Source: Cellulomonas sp. 73-92
GTDB lineage: Bacteria > Actinomycetota > Actinomycetes > Actinomycetales > Cellulomonadaceae
Length of the DNA stretch: 64,000 nucleotides
Direction of reading: 5' to 3'
NCBI RefSeq assembly: GCF_001898175.1
Contig: NZ_MKTH01000018.1
Coordinates: 189,542-253,541 of the forward strand
This document shows positions 8,035 through 16,664 of the stretch, in pieces. The notes under the pieces are model-generated. The model made no database searches and was not told the DNA's origin. It saw nothing but the letters and a program-made list of their open reading frames with translations. A program made the translations under genes and the position numbers. Positions within the stretch are counted from its first letter, which is position 1. Every line of letters starts with the position of its first letter.

Positions 8035-8483
8035 GGCGCCGCCCGGTACTCGTCGACCACGGCGGTGCGCTGCGCCGTCACGGGGATCGACAGCGGCACG
8101 GCCCTGCGCAGGAACGGCGGCACGAACGGCAGCGGCACCGACAGCCGCACGTCCACGGCCACCTCGCTGCCGGGCGTCAGGCACGCGGCGGAGCAGGCGA
8201 TCGAGACGGCGTCTGCGGGGTCGTCGTGCAGCCCCTGGTCCGCGAGCGCGACCCCGGCCGCCACCAGCGCACGCGGCGCGGCGGACGCGGCCTCGTCGGA
8301 CGCCACGAACACCCGGGCCGCCTCGCGCGCCGCGCCCTCCGCGGCGAAGGTCGCCGCCTCCAGCCGCCCGACGACGAGGACGAGGTACACCAGCGGCACG
8401 AGCAGCACGAACGTCAGGCCGACGAACTCCACGACGGCGCTGCCCTCGTCGCCGGCCCACGCGCCGCGACGGACGCGGGTCAC
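8031..8483 (-). CDS. TadE-like pseudopilin, second TadE/TadF-type gene
   Basis: 150 residues. A short basic head is followed by the TadE signature EGSAVVEFVGLTFVLLVPLVYLVLVV, a single membrane segment with the acidic E of VVEF near +5 of the hydrophobic core as in class III pseudopilins. An extracytoplasmic beta-rich domain with a Cys pair (SIACSAACLTPG) follows. GTG 8483 overlaps the stop of the upstream TadE-like gene (GTGA), and its own stop overlaps the next start, so the three genes are translationally coupled. Role: minor pilin in assembly of the Tad/Flp pilus. Confidence 0.85.
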   Translation of the reverse strand: MTRVRRGAWAGDEGSAVVEFVGLTFVLLVPLVYLVLVVGRLEAATFAAEGAAREAARVFVASDEAASAAPRALVAAGVALADQGLHDDPADAVSIACSAACLTPGSEVAVDVRLSVPLPFVPPFLRRAVPLSIPVTAQRTAVVDEYRAAP

Positions 8484-8920
8484 TGCCCCTCCACCATGGC
8501 GTGGCCGCGGACCACGAGCGTCCCGCCCGGCCCGAGGAGGCCGACGACGGGCATCGGCGCGCGCACCGTCACCTCGACGACGTCGACGCCGCCGACGCGC
8601 GTCCGGGTGGCCGTGACGTCGCGCGCGTACGCGCCGGAGAGCTCGGCGGCCGCCAGCTCGGCGGTCCGCGCGACGCCGTCGGCCGGCTCCCGGCCCGCCG
8701 CGGCAGCGTAGCGAGCGCCCTGCGCGGCGCAGTCGACGAGCGTGTTCCGCACGTGGAGGACGAGCGTCAGCTGCACGACGGCGACGAACAGCACCGTGAG
8801 CAGCCCGCCGACCAGGACGAAGTCGACGACCGCCGCCCCGGCGTCTACGGCGCCGAGGGCGTCACCGAGGAGATGGCGTTCTGGAACACCTGGACGAGGG
8901 CGTCCCCCGCGACGAACCAC
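8480..8920 (-). CDS. TadE-like pseudopilin, first in the group; start uncertain
   Basis: The certain part begins near 8846 with DAGAAVVDFVLVGGLLTVLFVAVVQLTLVLHVRNTL, a TadE-type membrane segment with D in place of the usual E, followed by a soluble domain ending ...GHAMVEGQ. No ATG, GTG or TTG exists in this frame between the GTG at 8920 and one well inside the membrane segment, so 8920 is given as the nearest possible start. It overlaps the Flp-like gene (8845-9051) by 76 bp. Alternatives are a non-canonical start near the Flp stop, or frameshifting from the Flp frame. Confidence 0.75.
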   Translation of the reverse strand: MVRRGGRPRPGVPERHLLGDALGAVDAGAAVVDFVLVGGLLTVLFVAVVQLTLVLHVRNTLVDCAAQGARYAAAAGREPADGVARTAELAAAELSGAYARDVTATRTRVGGVDVVEVTVRAPMPVVGLLGPGGTLVVRGHAMVEGQ

Positions 8921-9051
8921 AGCACGGACACCAGCCCCGCCGTCATCAGGGTGACGAGGACCCATCCCGGCACGTCGCCGCGGTCGTCCCGTGCCGCTAC
9001 CCGCCCCCTCCGCGCCGCCGAGGCGACCATCCAGACACCCAACCGCATCAT
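8845..9051 (-). CDS. Flp-pilin-like small membrane peptide
   Basis: 68 residues from ATG 9051 (a second ATG follows directly; GAGGGGGA lies 5-10 bases upstream). A charged head (RDDRGDVPG) precedes one hydrophobic helix (WVLVTLMTAGLVSVLWFVAGDALVQVF). Position between tadC and the tadE-like genes and its size fit the Flp/DUF4244 pilin slot. The usual Flp processing motif (G followed by an E-Y pair at +5/+6) is not present, so whether it is processed is unclear. It could be the main pilin or a degenerate accessory peptide. Confidence 0.7.
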   Translation of the reverse strand: MMRLGVWMVASAARRGRVAARDDRGDVPGWVLVTLMTAGLVSVLWFVAGDALVQVFQNAISSVTPSAP

Positions 9052-9093
9052 CGACTCCCCCTCTCCGCCGGCCGACGACCGGACCCCGGACCC

Positions 9094-10014
9094 TCACATC
9101 CCCACCCGCAGCACCACGAGCGAGGGGAACACCGCGAACAGCACCGTCACCGGGAGCACGAGGAAGACGACGGGCAGCATCTGGAGGATCTCCTTGCGCC
9201 CGCCGGCCTCCATGAGCGCCCGCCGCCCTTCGCTGCGCACGTCCTGCGCCTGCGCCCGCAGCACCTCGGCCAGCGGCGTGCCGCGTTCCAGCGCCACCGC
9301 CACGCCCTCGGCGAACCGCGCCAGCGCCGGCAGCCCCGTGCGCGCGGCCAGCCCGTCGAGCGCCTGCGTCAGCGGCAGGCCCGCCCGCGCGTCGGCGAGG
9401 GTGGCGCGCAGCTCACCGGCCAGCTCGCCGCCGCAGGTGCGCGCCACACGCTCGAGCGCCGCGGCCGCACCCTCGCCGGCACCGACGGCGAGGGCCAGCA
9501 GCTCGGCGACGGTGGGCAGCTCGCTCATGAGGCGGGCCTCCCGCACGCGCACCGCCCGTGCGAGCAGCCAGTCCCGGGCGAGGGCCGCCAGGAGCCCGAC
9601 GACCGCGACGAGCACGGCCAGGGCGACGGGCGAGCCGCCCCTCGTCGTGCCCACGACGATCGCCGCACCGAGCCCGGCCGCGAGCCCGCAGGCTCCCCAC
9701 ACCACCTGCCCCACCCGGAACTGCTCGACGCTCTCCGTCCGGCCCGCCCGTGCGAGACGCCGGCGCAGCTCGGCCGTGGGCGACCCGAGGCGCGCGACGC
9801 GACGCGCGGCGTCCGCGAGGAACGGCGCAGCCAGGCGTCCCAGCCCCGCCAGCGGCGTCGCCGGTGCGTCGAGGAGCGCGGACTGCGTCCGCTGCGGCCG
9901 CAGGTACGGCGCCAGCCGCCGGTCGAGCGCGGGCCGCCGCGCGGCGCGGTGGGCCGCCAGCAGGAGGCACCCGGCGCCGAGCAGGAGCCCGACGAGGGCG
10001 CCGACGGCGCTCAC
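9094..10014 (-). CDS. TadC-like type II secretion F-domain protein
   Basis: 306 residues. Hydrophobic N-terminal anchor, a central membrane segment pair, then the T2SSF domain (MSELPTVAELLALAVGAGEGAAAALERVA ... GLPLTQALDGLAARTGLPALARFAEGVAVALERGTPLAEVLRAQA) and a C-terminal hydrophobic hairpin. It forms the inner-membrane platform of the Tad pilus together with TadB. The GTG start at 10014 overlaps the TadB stop in GTGA. Confidence 0.9.
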   Translation of the reverse strand: MSAVGALVGLLLGAGCLLLAAHRAARRPALDRRLAPYLRPQRTQSALLDAPATPLAGLGRLAAPFLADAARRVARLGSPTAELRRRLARAGRTESVEQFRVGQVVWGACGLAAGLGAAIVVGTTRGGSPVALAVLVAVVGLLAALARDWLLARAVRVREARLMSELPTVAELLALAVGAGEGAAAALERVARTCGGELAGELRATLADARAGLPLTQALDGLAARTGLPALARFAEGVAVALERGTPLAEVLRAQAQDVRSEGRRALMEAGGRKEILQMLPVVFLVLPVTVLFAVFPSLVVLRVGM

Positions 10015-10865
10015 CGCAGCACCCGCGGCTCGGCCGGCAGCGCGCCGATCCGCAGCATCAGCCGGTAGGCGAAAGCCGAGCAGCCCGCCCCGGCGACGAG
10101 CACGGCCGCACCGGTGGGCGTGTCGTAGGCGGCGGCCGCCTCCAGCCGCGAGCCCAGCATCGCCAGCACGGCCCAGGGTGCAGCGACCGCGAGCCGCGCG
10201 GCGTTCACCGTCCAGGACGCGCGGGCCTCCAGCTCGCCGCGGGTAGCCAGGTCCTCGCGGAGGAACGTCGACAGCGTCCGCAGCAGCCGGCCGAGGTCGG
10301 TGCCGCCGACGTCGCGGGTGAGCCGCAGGGCCTCGACGATGCGGTCGGCCACCGGGTCGGCCAGCCGCTCCTTGAGCGCGTCCAGGCTGTCGCCGAACCT
10401 GCCCGAGGCGCGGTGGTCGACGGCGAAGGCGGCGAACGCCGGGCGCAGCTCGACCGGCCCCCGCTCACCCAGCGCCGCCACGGCCTCCGGCAGCGCCATG
10501 CCCGCGCGCACCGCCGACGCCAGGTCGTCCACCACCTGGGGCCAGCACTGCCGCAGCCGCCTCGCGCGCCGCCGCGCGCGGCTGCGCAGGAGCACCCACG
10601 GCAGCGCCGCGCCGAAGGCGGCCGCGAGGGCGGCGACCGCCGGGACCGGGACGAGGAGCAGGGCGGCGCAGCCGACGACGAGCGCGCCGGCGAGCGCCGC
10701 CGGCACCAGCGCCGCCGACCCCACTCCCGTCACCCCGGCCTGCGCCAGGGTGTCGCGGACCCGGTCGGCGGCGGCGTTCGTCGTCCGCCGCGGTGCCACG
10801 GGCCAGCAGGACCACCACAGGCTCGCCAGGCCCGCCCCGAGCAGCAGCCCCACCACGACGCCCAC
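10011..10865 (-). CDS. TadB-like type II secretion F-domain protein
   Basis: 284 residues with the T2SSF fold (QVVDDLASAVRAGMALPEAVAAL ... LRLTRDVGGTDLGRLLRTLSTFLREDLATRGELEARASW). About two membrane segments lie near the N-terminus and two at the C-terminus. The frame is open further upstream into tadA, but the expected start is GTG 10865, a few bases after the tadA stop (10873). Partner of TadC in the platform that couples TadA to the growing pilus. Confidence 0.9.
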   Translation of the reverse strand: MGVVVGLLLGAGLASLWWSCWPVAPRRTTNAAADRVRDTLAQAGVTGVGSAALVPAALAGALVVGCAALLLVPVPAVAALAAAFGAALPWVLLRSRARRRARRLRQCWPQVVDDLASAVRAGMALPEAVAALGERGPVELRPAFAAFAVDHRASGRFGDSLDALKERLADPVADRIVEALRLTRDVGGTDLGRLLRTLSTFLREDLATRGELEARASWTVNAARLAVAAPWAVLAMLGSRLEAAAAYDTPTGAAVLVAGAGCSAFAYRLMLRIGALPAEPRVLR

Positions 10866-10872
10866 GGCGGCC

Positions 10873-12102
10873 TCAGTCCCGGGCCCGCAGGAGCGCCGCC
10901 AGGTCCACGCCCGCGCGCGCGAACCGCTCCGGGTGCGGCGGGAATCCGTCGCCGCGCACCAGCCTCCCGCCGCGCTCGGCGAACACCTCGGCCGCCTCCA
11001 CCACGCCCGCCTCGACGCGACCGGGCACCGCCACGACCTCGCGCACGGCCCGGCGGCCCGCGGCATCCAGCGCCAGGTGCACGACGAGGTCCACGGCACC
11101 GGCCACGGTGGGCACCACGAACGCCGACGACACGTTCTCCCCCGCCAGCAGCGGCAGCGTGCAGAGCTTGACCAGCGCCTCGCGCGCCGAGTTCGCGTGC
11201 AGCGTGCACATCGCCGGGATGCCGGCGTTGAGCGCGAGCAGCAGGTCGAGCGCCTCGGCCTCGCGCACCTCACCCACCAGGAGCCGGCTCGGGCGCATCC
11301 GCAGCGCCTCCTTGACCAGCCGCCGCAGCGGGATCTCGCCGGTGCCCTCGAGGTTCGGCTGGCGGCACTGCATGGCCACCCAGTCCCGCGCGGCCAGCCG
11401 TAGCTCGAAGACCTCCTCGCAGCTGATCACCCGCTCGCGCGCCGGGATCGCGCCGGCGAGGGCGTTGAGCATCGTCGTCTTGCCCGCCTGGGTCGCCCCG
11501 GAGACCAGCACGTTGAGCCCGGCCCGGACCGCCGCGGCCAGGAACGCGGCCGCCTGCGGCGGCAGCGAGCCGAGCACGACGAGGTCGTCCAGCGTCGTCG
11601 CCCGGACCACGTGCTTGCGGATGTTGACCGCCCACCGCCGCGTGACGTCCGGGATGACGACGTGCAGCCGCTCGCCGCCGGGCAGCTGGGCGTCCACGAA
11701 CGGCGAGGACATGTCCAGCCGGCGCCCGGACGCCTTGAGCATCTGCTCGACGAGGTCACGCACCTGCGCGTCGGTGAGGATCGTCGTGGTGAGCTCGGCC
11801 ACGCCGCCCCGCGCCACGAACACCTGCGTCGGCGAGTTGATCCAGATCTCCTCGATCGCCTCGTCGTCGAGGTAGCGCTGCAGCGGCCCCAGCCCGGCGA
11901 CCGCGTCGACGACGTGCCGGTGCACCGCGGCGGCGTCGTCGAGCGGCGGTACGGCGCCCAGCACCGACCGCTCGTCGTAGTCGGCGATCGCCGCCGACAC
12001 CAGCGCACGCACCCCGTCGGGGTCGCGCACCGGATCCAGCCCCCGCCGGCGGATGAGCTCGCGCACCTCACGCTCGACGAGAACAGCCCCGTCCCCGGAC
12101 AT
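10873..12102 (-). CDS. TadA-like (CpaF) pilus-assembly ATPase
   Basis: 409 residues. ATG 12102 is chosen because GAGGAG lies upstream and because homologues lack the extra 33 residues of the longer frame. Secretion-ATPase motifs: Walker A GATQAGKT, Asp box region CEEVFELRL, Walker B LLVGEVREAEALDLL, and the His box CTLHANSA. It powers Flp pilus extension from the cytoplasmic face. It is the first gene of the operon. Unlike fuller Tad loci, no tadZ/cpaE, tadV/cpaA prepilin peptidase or cpaB lies beside it. Confidence 0.94.
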   Translation of the reverse strand: MSGDGAVLVEREVRELIRRRGLDPVRDPDGVRALVSAAIADYDERSVLGAVPPLDDAAAVHRHVVDAVAGLGPLQRYLDDEAIEEIWINSPTQVFVARGGVAELTTTILTDAQVRDLVEQMLKASGRRLDMSSPFVDAQLPGGERLHVVIPDVTRRWAVNIRKHVVRATTLDDLVVLGSLPPQAAAFLAAAVRAGLNVLVSGATQAGKTTMLNALAGAIPARERVISCEEVFELRLAARDWVAMQCRQPNLEGTGEIPLRRLVKEALRMRPSRLLVGEVREAEALDLLLALNAGIPAMCTLHANSAREALVKLCTLPLLAGENVSSAFVVPTVAGAVDLVVHLALDAAGRRAVREVVAVPGRVEAGVVEAAEVFAERGGRLVRGDGFPPHPERFARAGVDLAALLRARD

Positions 12103-12303
12103 GACAACAACTCCTCGGTCTGTCGTCTGCCACCGCAGCCCGATGCGCCGGACCGTAGGGCATCGACGGTGCGCCCGGGGCCCGTCGTCCACCGGATTCA
12201 CCCCGGCCGAGCGCGCCTCACCCGGCTGCCTCCACGATCGGGTGACCGGCGGGGGACCCTCGGCGTGCCGGGATGGTCACGCGTCCAGGTACGGTTTCGC
12301 CTT

Positions 12304-13212
12304 GTGACTTTTCCCAGTGGCGCTCAGTACGTCCTGCGATCCGGTGACCAGGAGGCGGTGATCACCGAGGTCGGGGCCTCCATGAGGGCCTACCGCGTCG
12401 GTGGCGTCGACGTCGTCCAGCCGTACGACGAGGCCGAGATCGCCCCCGCGTTCTCCGGCATGGTGCTCGCGCCCTGGCCGAACCGGCTGGCCAACGGCAT
12501 GTACGAGTACGGCGGCACCGTGCACCAGGTGCCGGTGAGCGAGCCGTCGCGGATGACCGCGCTGCACGGTCTCGTCACCCACGTGCGGTGGGCCACCGCC
12601 GGGGTGTCCGACGACGGCTCGTCGATCGAGCTCAGCCACACGATCGTCCCGACCAGCGGCTACCCGTGGCCGCTGCGGCTCATCGCGAGCTTCGCCCTCG
12701 GCGAGGGCGGCCTGCGGGCGACGATCACCGCGACGAACGGCGGGGACTCCACGGCGCCCTACGGCGCCGGCGTCCACCCGTGGCTGTCCACCGCCGGCGC
12801 CGCTCTCGACGACTGCACGCTGCGCGTCGACGCCAACCGCCACGTGACGGTCGACAACCGCCTGCTGCCGACCGGCACCGAGCCCGTCGTCAACGGGTTC
12901 GACCTGCGGGCCGCCAAGCAGCTCGCGGGCCGGGCGTACGACGACGCGTGGACCGACCTGGTGCGCGACGGCGACGGGCTCTCGTGGCTGCTGCTCGGCC
13001 GGCCGGACGGGACCACCGTGGCGATGTGGGCCGACGAGGCCGCCCGCGCCTGGCAGGTGTGCACGGGCGACGACGTCGACGCCATCAAGCGAACTGCGGT
13101 GGCCGCCGAGCCGATGACGTGCGTCGCGGACGCGTTCCGGACCGGCGACGACCTGGTGCGGCTGGCGCCCGGCGCGTCGCACACGCTGACCTGGGGCCTG
13201 CAGCTGCGCTGA
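12304..13212 (+). CDS. Aldose 1-epimerase (mutarotase) family protein
   Basis: 302 residues from GTG 12304 (the frame is open far upstream without coding character). The GalM fold is visible: substrate-site motifs LAPWPNRLANGMYEYGG and ALHGLVTH (His), the catalytic-type GAGVHPWLS segment, and C-terminal WADEAARAWQVCTGDD. It interconverts alpha and beta anomers of hexoses in the cytoplasm. It is divergent from tadA (201-bp gap with no evident motif) and convergent with the M15 peptidase, sharing a bidirectional terminator. Confidence 0.9.
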   Translation: MTFPSGAQYVLRSGDQEAVITEVGASMRAYRVGGVDVVQPYDEAEIAPAFSGMVLAPWPNRLANGMYEYGGTVHQVPVSEPSRMTALHGLVTHVRWATAGVSDDGSSIELSHTIVPTSGYPWPLRLIASFALGEGGLRATITATNGGDSTAPYGAGVHPWLSTAGAALDDCTLRVDANRHVTVDNRLLPTGTEPVVNGFDLRAAKQLAGRAYDDAWTDLVRDGDGLSWLLLGRPDGTTVAMWADEAARAWQVCTGDDVDAIKRTAVAAEPMTCVADAFRTGDDLVRLAPGASHTLTWGLQLR

Positions 13213-13217
13213 GGACG

Positions 13218-13253
13218 ACGAACGGCCGGGACCCGAGGGTCCCGGCCGTTCGT
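13218..13253. terminator. Bidirectional intrinsic terminator between galM-like gene and M15 peptidase
   Basis: Perfect 17-bp arms (13218-13234 and 13237-13253, ACGAACGGCCGGGACCC and its complement) with a 2-base centre, 5 bp after the epimerase stop and 18 bp from the convergent peptidase stop. Confidence 0.85.
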
Positions 13254-13270
13254 GAACCTGCGGCGGGCGG

Positions 13271-14071
13271 TCAGCCGAACCAGGTGCCGGCTGCCTCGAC
13301 GCCCTTGACGAACTCCCAGTGCCAGGGCTCGTGCGGGCCGCCGCCGCCGTACTGCGCCCAGGACGGGTTCTGGAAGCCGTACAGCGGGCCGTTCTCCTTG
13401 AGCCAGGCCCAGCGTGCTCCGGACGTCTCGCGCGAGCAGAAGTCGACCGCCAGGCCCAGGCCGTGGTTGCTGGTGCCCGGGGTGGCGGCGAGGCCGCCGC
13501 GCTCCGCCTTCACGGCGTACTGCTGGGCGAGCGTGCGGTAGCCCGACTCCAGGCACATGTCCGAGCCGAACTTGGCGACGTACGCCTCGTCGAGCGTGGC
13601 CAGCGCCACCGCGGCGTCCGCGCGCAGCTGCGTGTGCCCGTCGAAGAGGGTGCACAGGCTGCTCGCCGGCAGCAGCCCGTTCTTCGCGCCCGCCCGTCCG
13701 ATGCCGTCGCAGCCGGGCAGCGGGCTGCGCTCGACGGAGCGGGAGACCCTCTCGACGGCCGAGGCGTCGAAGGCCGTCGTGGCACCGGAGGCCGAGAGCA
13801 GCGAGGACGGGGCCTGCTCCGAGGGCGGCACCGCGGTGAGGGCCTCGACCGTGGATGGCAGGGCGACGTGGGTCGCGAAGGCCAGCGGCACGCCGGCGGC
13901 GGCCAGCGCTGACTGCGACACCGGCAGCACCACGGTGATGCCCGTCAGGGCCGCGAGCACTCCCGCGCGCCCGACGAATCGCGTGGCGCTGCGGCGGCGG
14001 GGGACGGCGTGCGCCTCCGGCACACGCGCGCGACCACGAGGCGAGGCGGGCTTGTCGCGATGCGACCCCAC
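13271..14071 (-). CDS. D-alanyl-D-alanine carboxypeptidase, M15B/VanY type, membrane-anchored
   Basis: 266 residues. A basic cytoplasmic head is followed by one hydrophobic segment (~34-60) that is either a signal anchor or a signal peptide (no Cys lipobox). The C-terminal ~130 residues hold the VanY zinc peptidase core: SGYRTLAQQ, SNHGLGLAVDFC (zinc His and Asp), and EPWHWEF (catalytic Glu region and zinc His). It trims D-Ala from peptidoglycan stem peptides outside the membrane. The 245 bp upstream hold no gene; a promoter is presumably there but I cannot define it. Confidence 0.9.
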   Translation of the reverse strand: MGSHRDKPASPRGRARVPEAHAVPRRRSATRFVGRAGVLAALTGITVVLPVSQSALAAAGVPLAFATHVALPSTVEALTAVPPSEQAPSSLLSASGATTAFDASAVERVSRSVERSPLPGCDGIGRAGAKNGLLPASSLCTLFDGHTQLRADAAVALATLDEAYVAKFGSDMCLESGYRTLAQQYAVKAERGGLAATPGTSNHGLGLAVDFCSRETSGARWAWLKENGPLYGFQNPSWAQYGGGGPHEPWHWEFVKGVEAAGTWFG

Positions 14072-14279
14072 GGCACCTCCGATTCGTGCGTGCCGTCGGT
14101 CACGGCGTCGGAAAACGATCGCTACCTGCCCCTGGTCACGGAACCATAACGGCCCGACCCACGGTTGACCAACCCCCTGTTGGACGCTCGTCCGGGGTCT
14201 TCCCCCTGCTGAGCGTCGACACGCCGGGGCGACACGCCGACGAGTGGGACGAAGGTCACATTCGGCGGGTCACCCACGC

Positions 14280-14329
14280 GGACGGCCGGGCGGGCCCGGC
14301 GACGCACCGGCAGGGCTCACCGGCCGTCC
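14280..14329 (-). terminator. Hairpin overlapping the 3' end of the CNNM/CBS gene pair
   Basis: 10-bp arms GGACGGCCGG (14280-14289) and CCGGCCGTCC (14320-14329) enclosing GC-rich sequence that can pair further. The 5' arm in the transcript includes the last sense codons before the stop at 14317. No U-run, so its role as terminator is tentative. Confidence 0.4.
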
Positions 14330-15366
14330 GGCAGCTGCCCGCGCTGCATCGCGTCGCGCACCTCGCCGACGAGCTCCTCAAGGATGTCCTCCAGGAACAC
14401 GACGCCGACGGCGGTGCCGCCCTCGTCGACCCGTGCGAGGTGCGCCCCGGAGCGCTGCATCGCCGCGAGCGCGTCCTCGATCTCGTCGTCCGGCGCGACG
14501 ACGGCCAGCCGCCGGACGCGCCAGTCCGGCACCGGCTGGAGCCGGGTTGCGGCGTCGGCGTAGAGCACGTCCTTGACGTGCAGGTACCCGACGAGCTCGC
14601 CCTGGTCCCGCACCGGCAGCCGGCTGAAGCCGGTGCGGCCGACGAGGTGCTCGATCTCGTCGGGCGTCGCGCCCTCGTCGATCCCGACGAGCCGGGCCGC
14701 GGGCACCATGACGTCCCTCGCGGTGAGGTCGGAGAACTCGAGCGCGCCCGACAGCAGGCCCTGCTCGTCGCTGATGAGCCCCTCGGCGGCGGAGCGCTCG
14801 ACGATCGACTGCACCTCCTCGGCCGTGAACGACGACGCCACCTCGTCGCGCGGCTCGAACCCGACCAGGCGCACGGCGTGGTTGGCGATCCAGTTGAGCG
14901 CCGTGATCACCGGCCGGACCACGCGGCCGAGCCAGACGAGCGGCGGGCCGAACAGCAGCACCGCACGGTCGGGCCCCGCGACGGCGAGGTTCTTCGGCAC
15001 CATCTCGCCGAGCACCACGTGCAGGTACACGACGATGAGCAGCGCGAGCACGAAGGCGACCGGGTGGACCCAGGTGTCGCTCGCGCCGAGCGCGTGCAGC
15101 GGGTGGGCGACGAGCTCGGCGAGCGCCGGCTCGGCGACGAGGCCCAGGCTCGTCGAGCAGACCGTGATGCCCAGCTGAGCGCACGCGAGCATGAGCGACA
15201 CGTGCTCCATCGCCCACAGCACCGTGCGCGCCCGCCGGTCGCCGGCGGCGGCGAGGGGCTCGATCGAGCTGCGGCGGGACGAGATGATCGCGAACTCCGC
15301 CCCGACGAAGAAGGCGTTCCCCGCGAGGAACACCACCACGAGGACCGCGGCCAGCGCGGGGCTCAT
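14317..15366 (-). CDS. CNNM/DUF21 and CBS-domain membrane protein (HlyC/CorC-like), short paralogue
   Basis: 349 residues. N-terminal DUF21/CNNM transmembrane domain with four hydrophobic segments and the FVGAEFAI and GEMVPKN motifs, then a basic bridge and a CBS pair (DVMVPAARLVGIDEGAT; VVFLEDILEELVGEV). It stops soon after the second CBS domain and lacks the C-terminal CorC_HlyC domain present in its neighbour. ATG 15366 overlaps the neighbour's stop (ATGA). Family members are linked to Mg/Co homeostasis; the specific ion is not shown here. Confidence 0.9.
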   Translation of the reverse strand: MSPALAAVLVVVFLAGNAFFVGAEFAIISSRRSSIEPLAAAGDRRARTVLWAMEHVSLMLACAQLGITVCSTSLGLVAEPALAELVAHPLHALGASDTWVHPVAFVLALLIVVYLHVVLGEMVPKNLAVAGPDRAVLLFGPPLVWLGRVVRPVITALNWIANHAVRLVGFEPRDEVASSFTAEEVQSIVERSAAEGLISDEQGLLSGALEFSDLTARDVMVPAARLVGIDEGATPDEIEHLVGRTGFSRLPVRDQGELVGYLHVKDVLYADAATRLQPVPDWRVRRLAVVAPDDEIEDALAAMQRSGAHLARVDEGGTAVGVVFLEDILEELVGEVRDAMQRGQLPDGR

Positions 15367-16664
15367 CGCCGCTCCCCCGCCCGCCGGACGCCGATGCGCT
15401 CCACCCGACGCCCGTCCATCCGCTCGACCTGCAGGCGCACGCCGTCGACCTCGACCACGTCCCCCTCGACGGGGATGCGGCCGAGCCGGGCCATGACGAG
15501 GCCCCCGAGCGTCTCGTAGGGCCCCTCCTCGGGCACCCGCAGGCCGGTGATCTCGGCGAGCTCGTCGGGCCGCAGCACCCCGGGGAAGCCCCACGAGCCG
15601 TCGGCACGACGGGCGGCGGAGCCACGGGCGCGGTCGTGCTCGTCGGCCACCTCGCCCACCAGCTCCTCGACGACGTCCTCGAGCGTGACGACGCCGGACG
15701 TGCCGCCGTACTCGTCGACCACCACAGCCATCTGCGGGCCACGGCCGCGCAGCTCGACGAGCAGCGGACCGAGGTGGACCGTCTCCGGGACGCGCGGCAC
15801 GTCGACCATGAGCGCGGCCGCCGGGACCTCGTCGCGCCGCTCGTAGGGCACGGCGACGGCGCGGCGCAGCGGCACGACACCGACGATGTCGTCGGCGGAC
15901 TCCCCGATGACGGGGAAGCGGGAGTGGCCGGTGGCGCGCGCGGCCCGCAGCACGTCGGCCGCGGTCTCGTCGCGCCGGACCGTCACCAGCCGCAGGCGGT
16001 CGGTCATCACGTCGACCGCGGTGAGGTCGCCGAAGTCCAGCGAGTTCGTCAGGAGCGTCGCGGTGGACCGGTCCAGCGTGCCCTGCTCCGCGGAGCGCCG
16101 GACGAGCGCGGCGAGCTCGCTTGCCGAGCGCGAGCCCGACAGCTCCTCGCGCGGCTCGACGCCGACGCGGCGCAGCAGCCAGTTGGCGCTGCCGTTGAAC
16201 ACGGCGATGAGCGGCCGGAACAGGGTGGTGAACACGAGCTGGAACGGCGCGATGGCGCGGGCCGTCGGCAAGGGCGCCGCGAGCGCGAAGTTCTTGGGGA
16301 CGAGCTCGCCGACGACCATCGAGAAGCCGTTGACCAGCACGAGCGCGATCGCCACGGACAGCCCGGTCGCCAGGCTCGCCGGGACGGGGTGGCGCAGCGC
16401 GTCCGCGAGCAGGCGGCCGACGGCCGGCTGCGTCGTGTAGCCGAGCAGGATCGTCGTCGCCGTGATGCCGACCTGCGCGCCCGACAGCTGGATCGACAGG
16501 GTGTGCAGCGCGTGCCGGACGCGGTGGTCGGCGCGGTCGTCGGTCGCCCGCGCCTCGACCGCACCCGGGTCGAGCGTGACCAGGGAGAACTCGCCGGCGA
16601 CGAAGACGGCCGTGCCGGCGGTGAGCAGCACGCCGAGCGCGACGAGGAGCCAGTCGCTCAGCAC
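15363..16664 (-). CDS. CNNM/DUF21, CBS-pair and CorC_HlyC-domain membrane protein
   Basis: 433 residues from GTG 16664. Order: four-segment DUF21 membrane domain (FVAGEFSLV, SGAQVGITATTILLGY, GELVPKNFAL), CBS pair (DVMTDRLRLVTVRRDET; VVVDEYGGTSGVVTLEDVVEELVGEV), and a C-terminal CorC_HlyC transporter-associated domain (~350-425). Known family role: putative Mg2+/Co2+ transporter or regulator. It is the upstream member of a tandem paralogous pair with full domain content, suggesting the two form a heterodimer (inference). Confidence 0.92.
   Translation of the reverse strand: MLSDWLLVALGVLLTAGTAVFVAGEFSLVTLDPGAVEARATDDRADHRVRHALHTLSIQLSGAQVGITATTILLGYTTQPAVGRLLADALRHPVPASLATGLSVAIALVLVNGFSMVVGELVPKNFALAAPLPTARAIAPFQLVFTTLFRPLIAVFNGSANWLLRRVGVEPREELSGSRSASELAALVRRSAEQGTLDRSTATLLTNSLDFGDLTAVDVMTDRLRLVTVRRDETAADVLRAARATGHSRFPVIGESADDIVGVVPLRRAVAVPYERRDEVPAAALMVDVPRVPETVHLGPLLVELRGRGPQMAVVVDEYGGTSGVVTLEDVVEELVGEVADEHDRARGSAARRADGSWGFPGVLRPDELAEITGLRVPEEGPYETLGGLVMARLGRIPVEGDVVEVDGVRLQVERMDGRRVERIGVRRAGERR

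Noticed and set aside
13218..13253. Long perfect hairpin as a novel repeat
   Set aside because: Its position between two convergent stops explains it as a bidirectional terminator.
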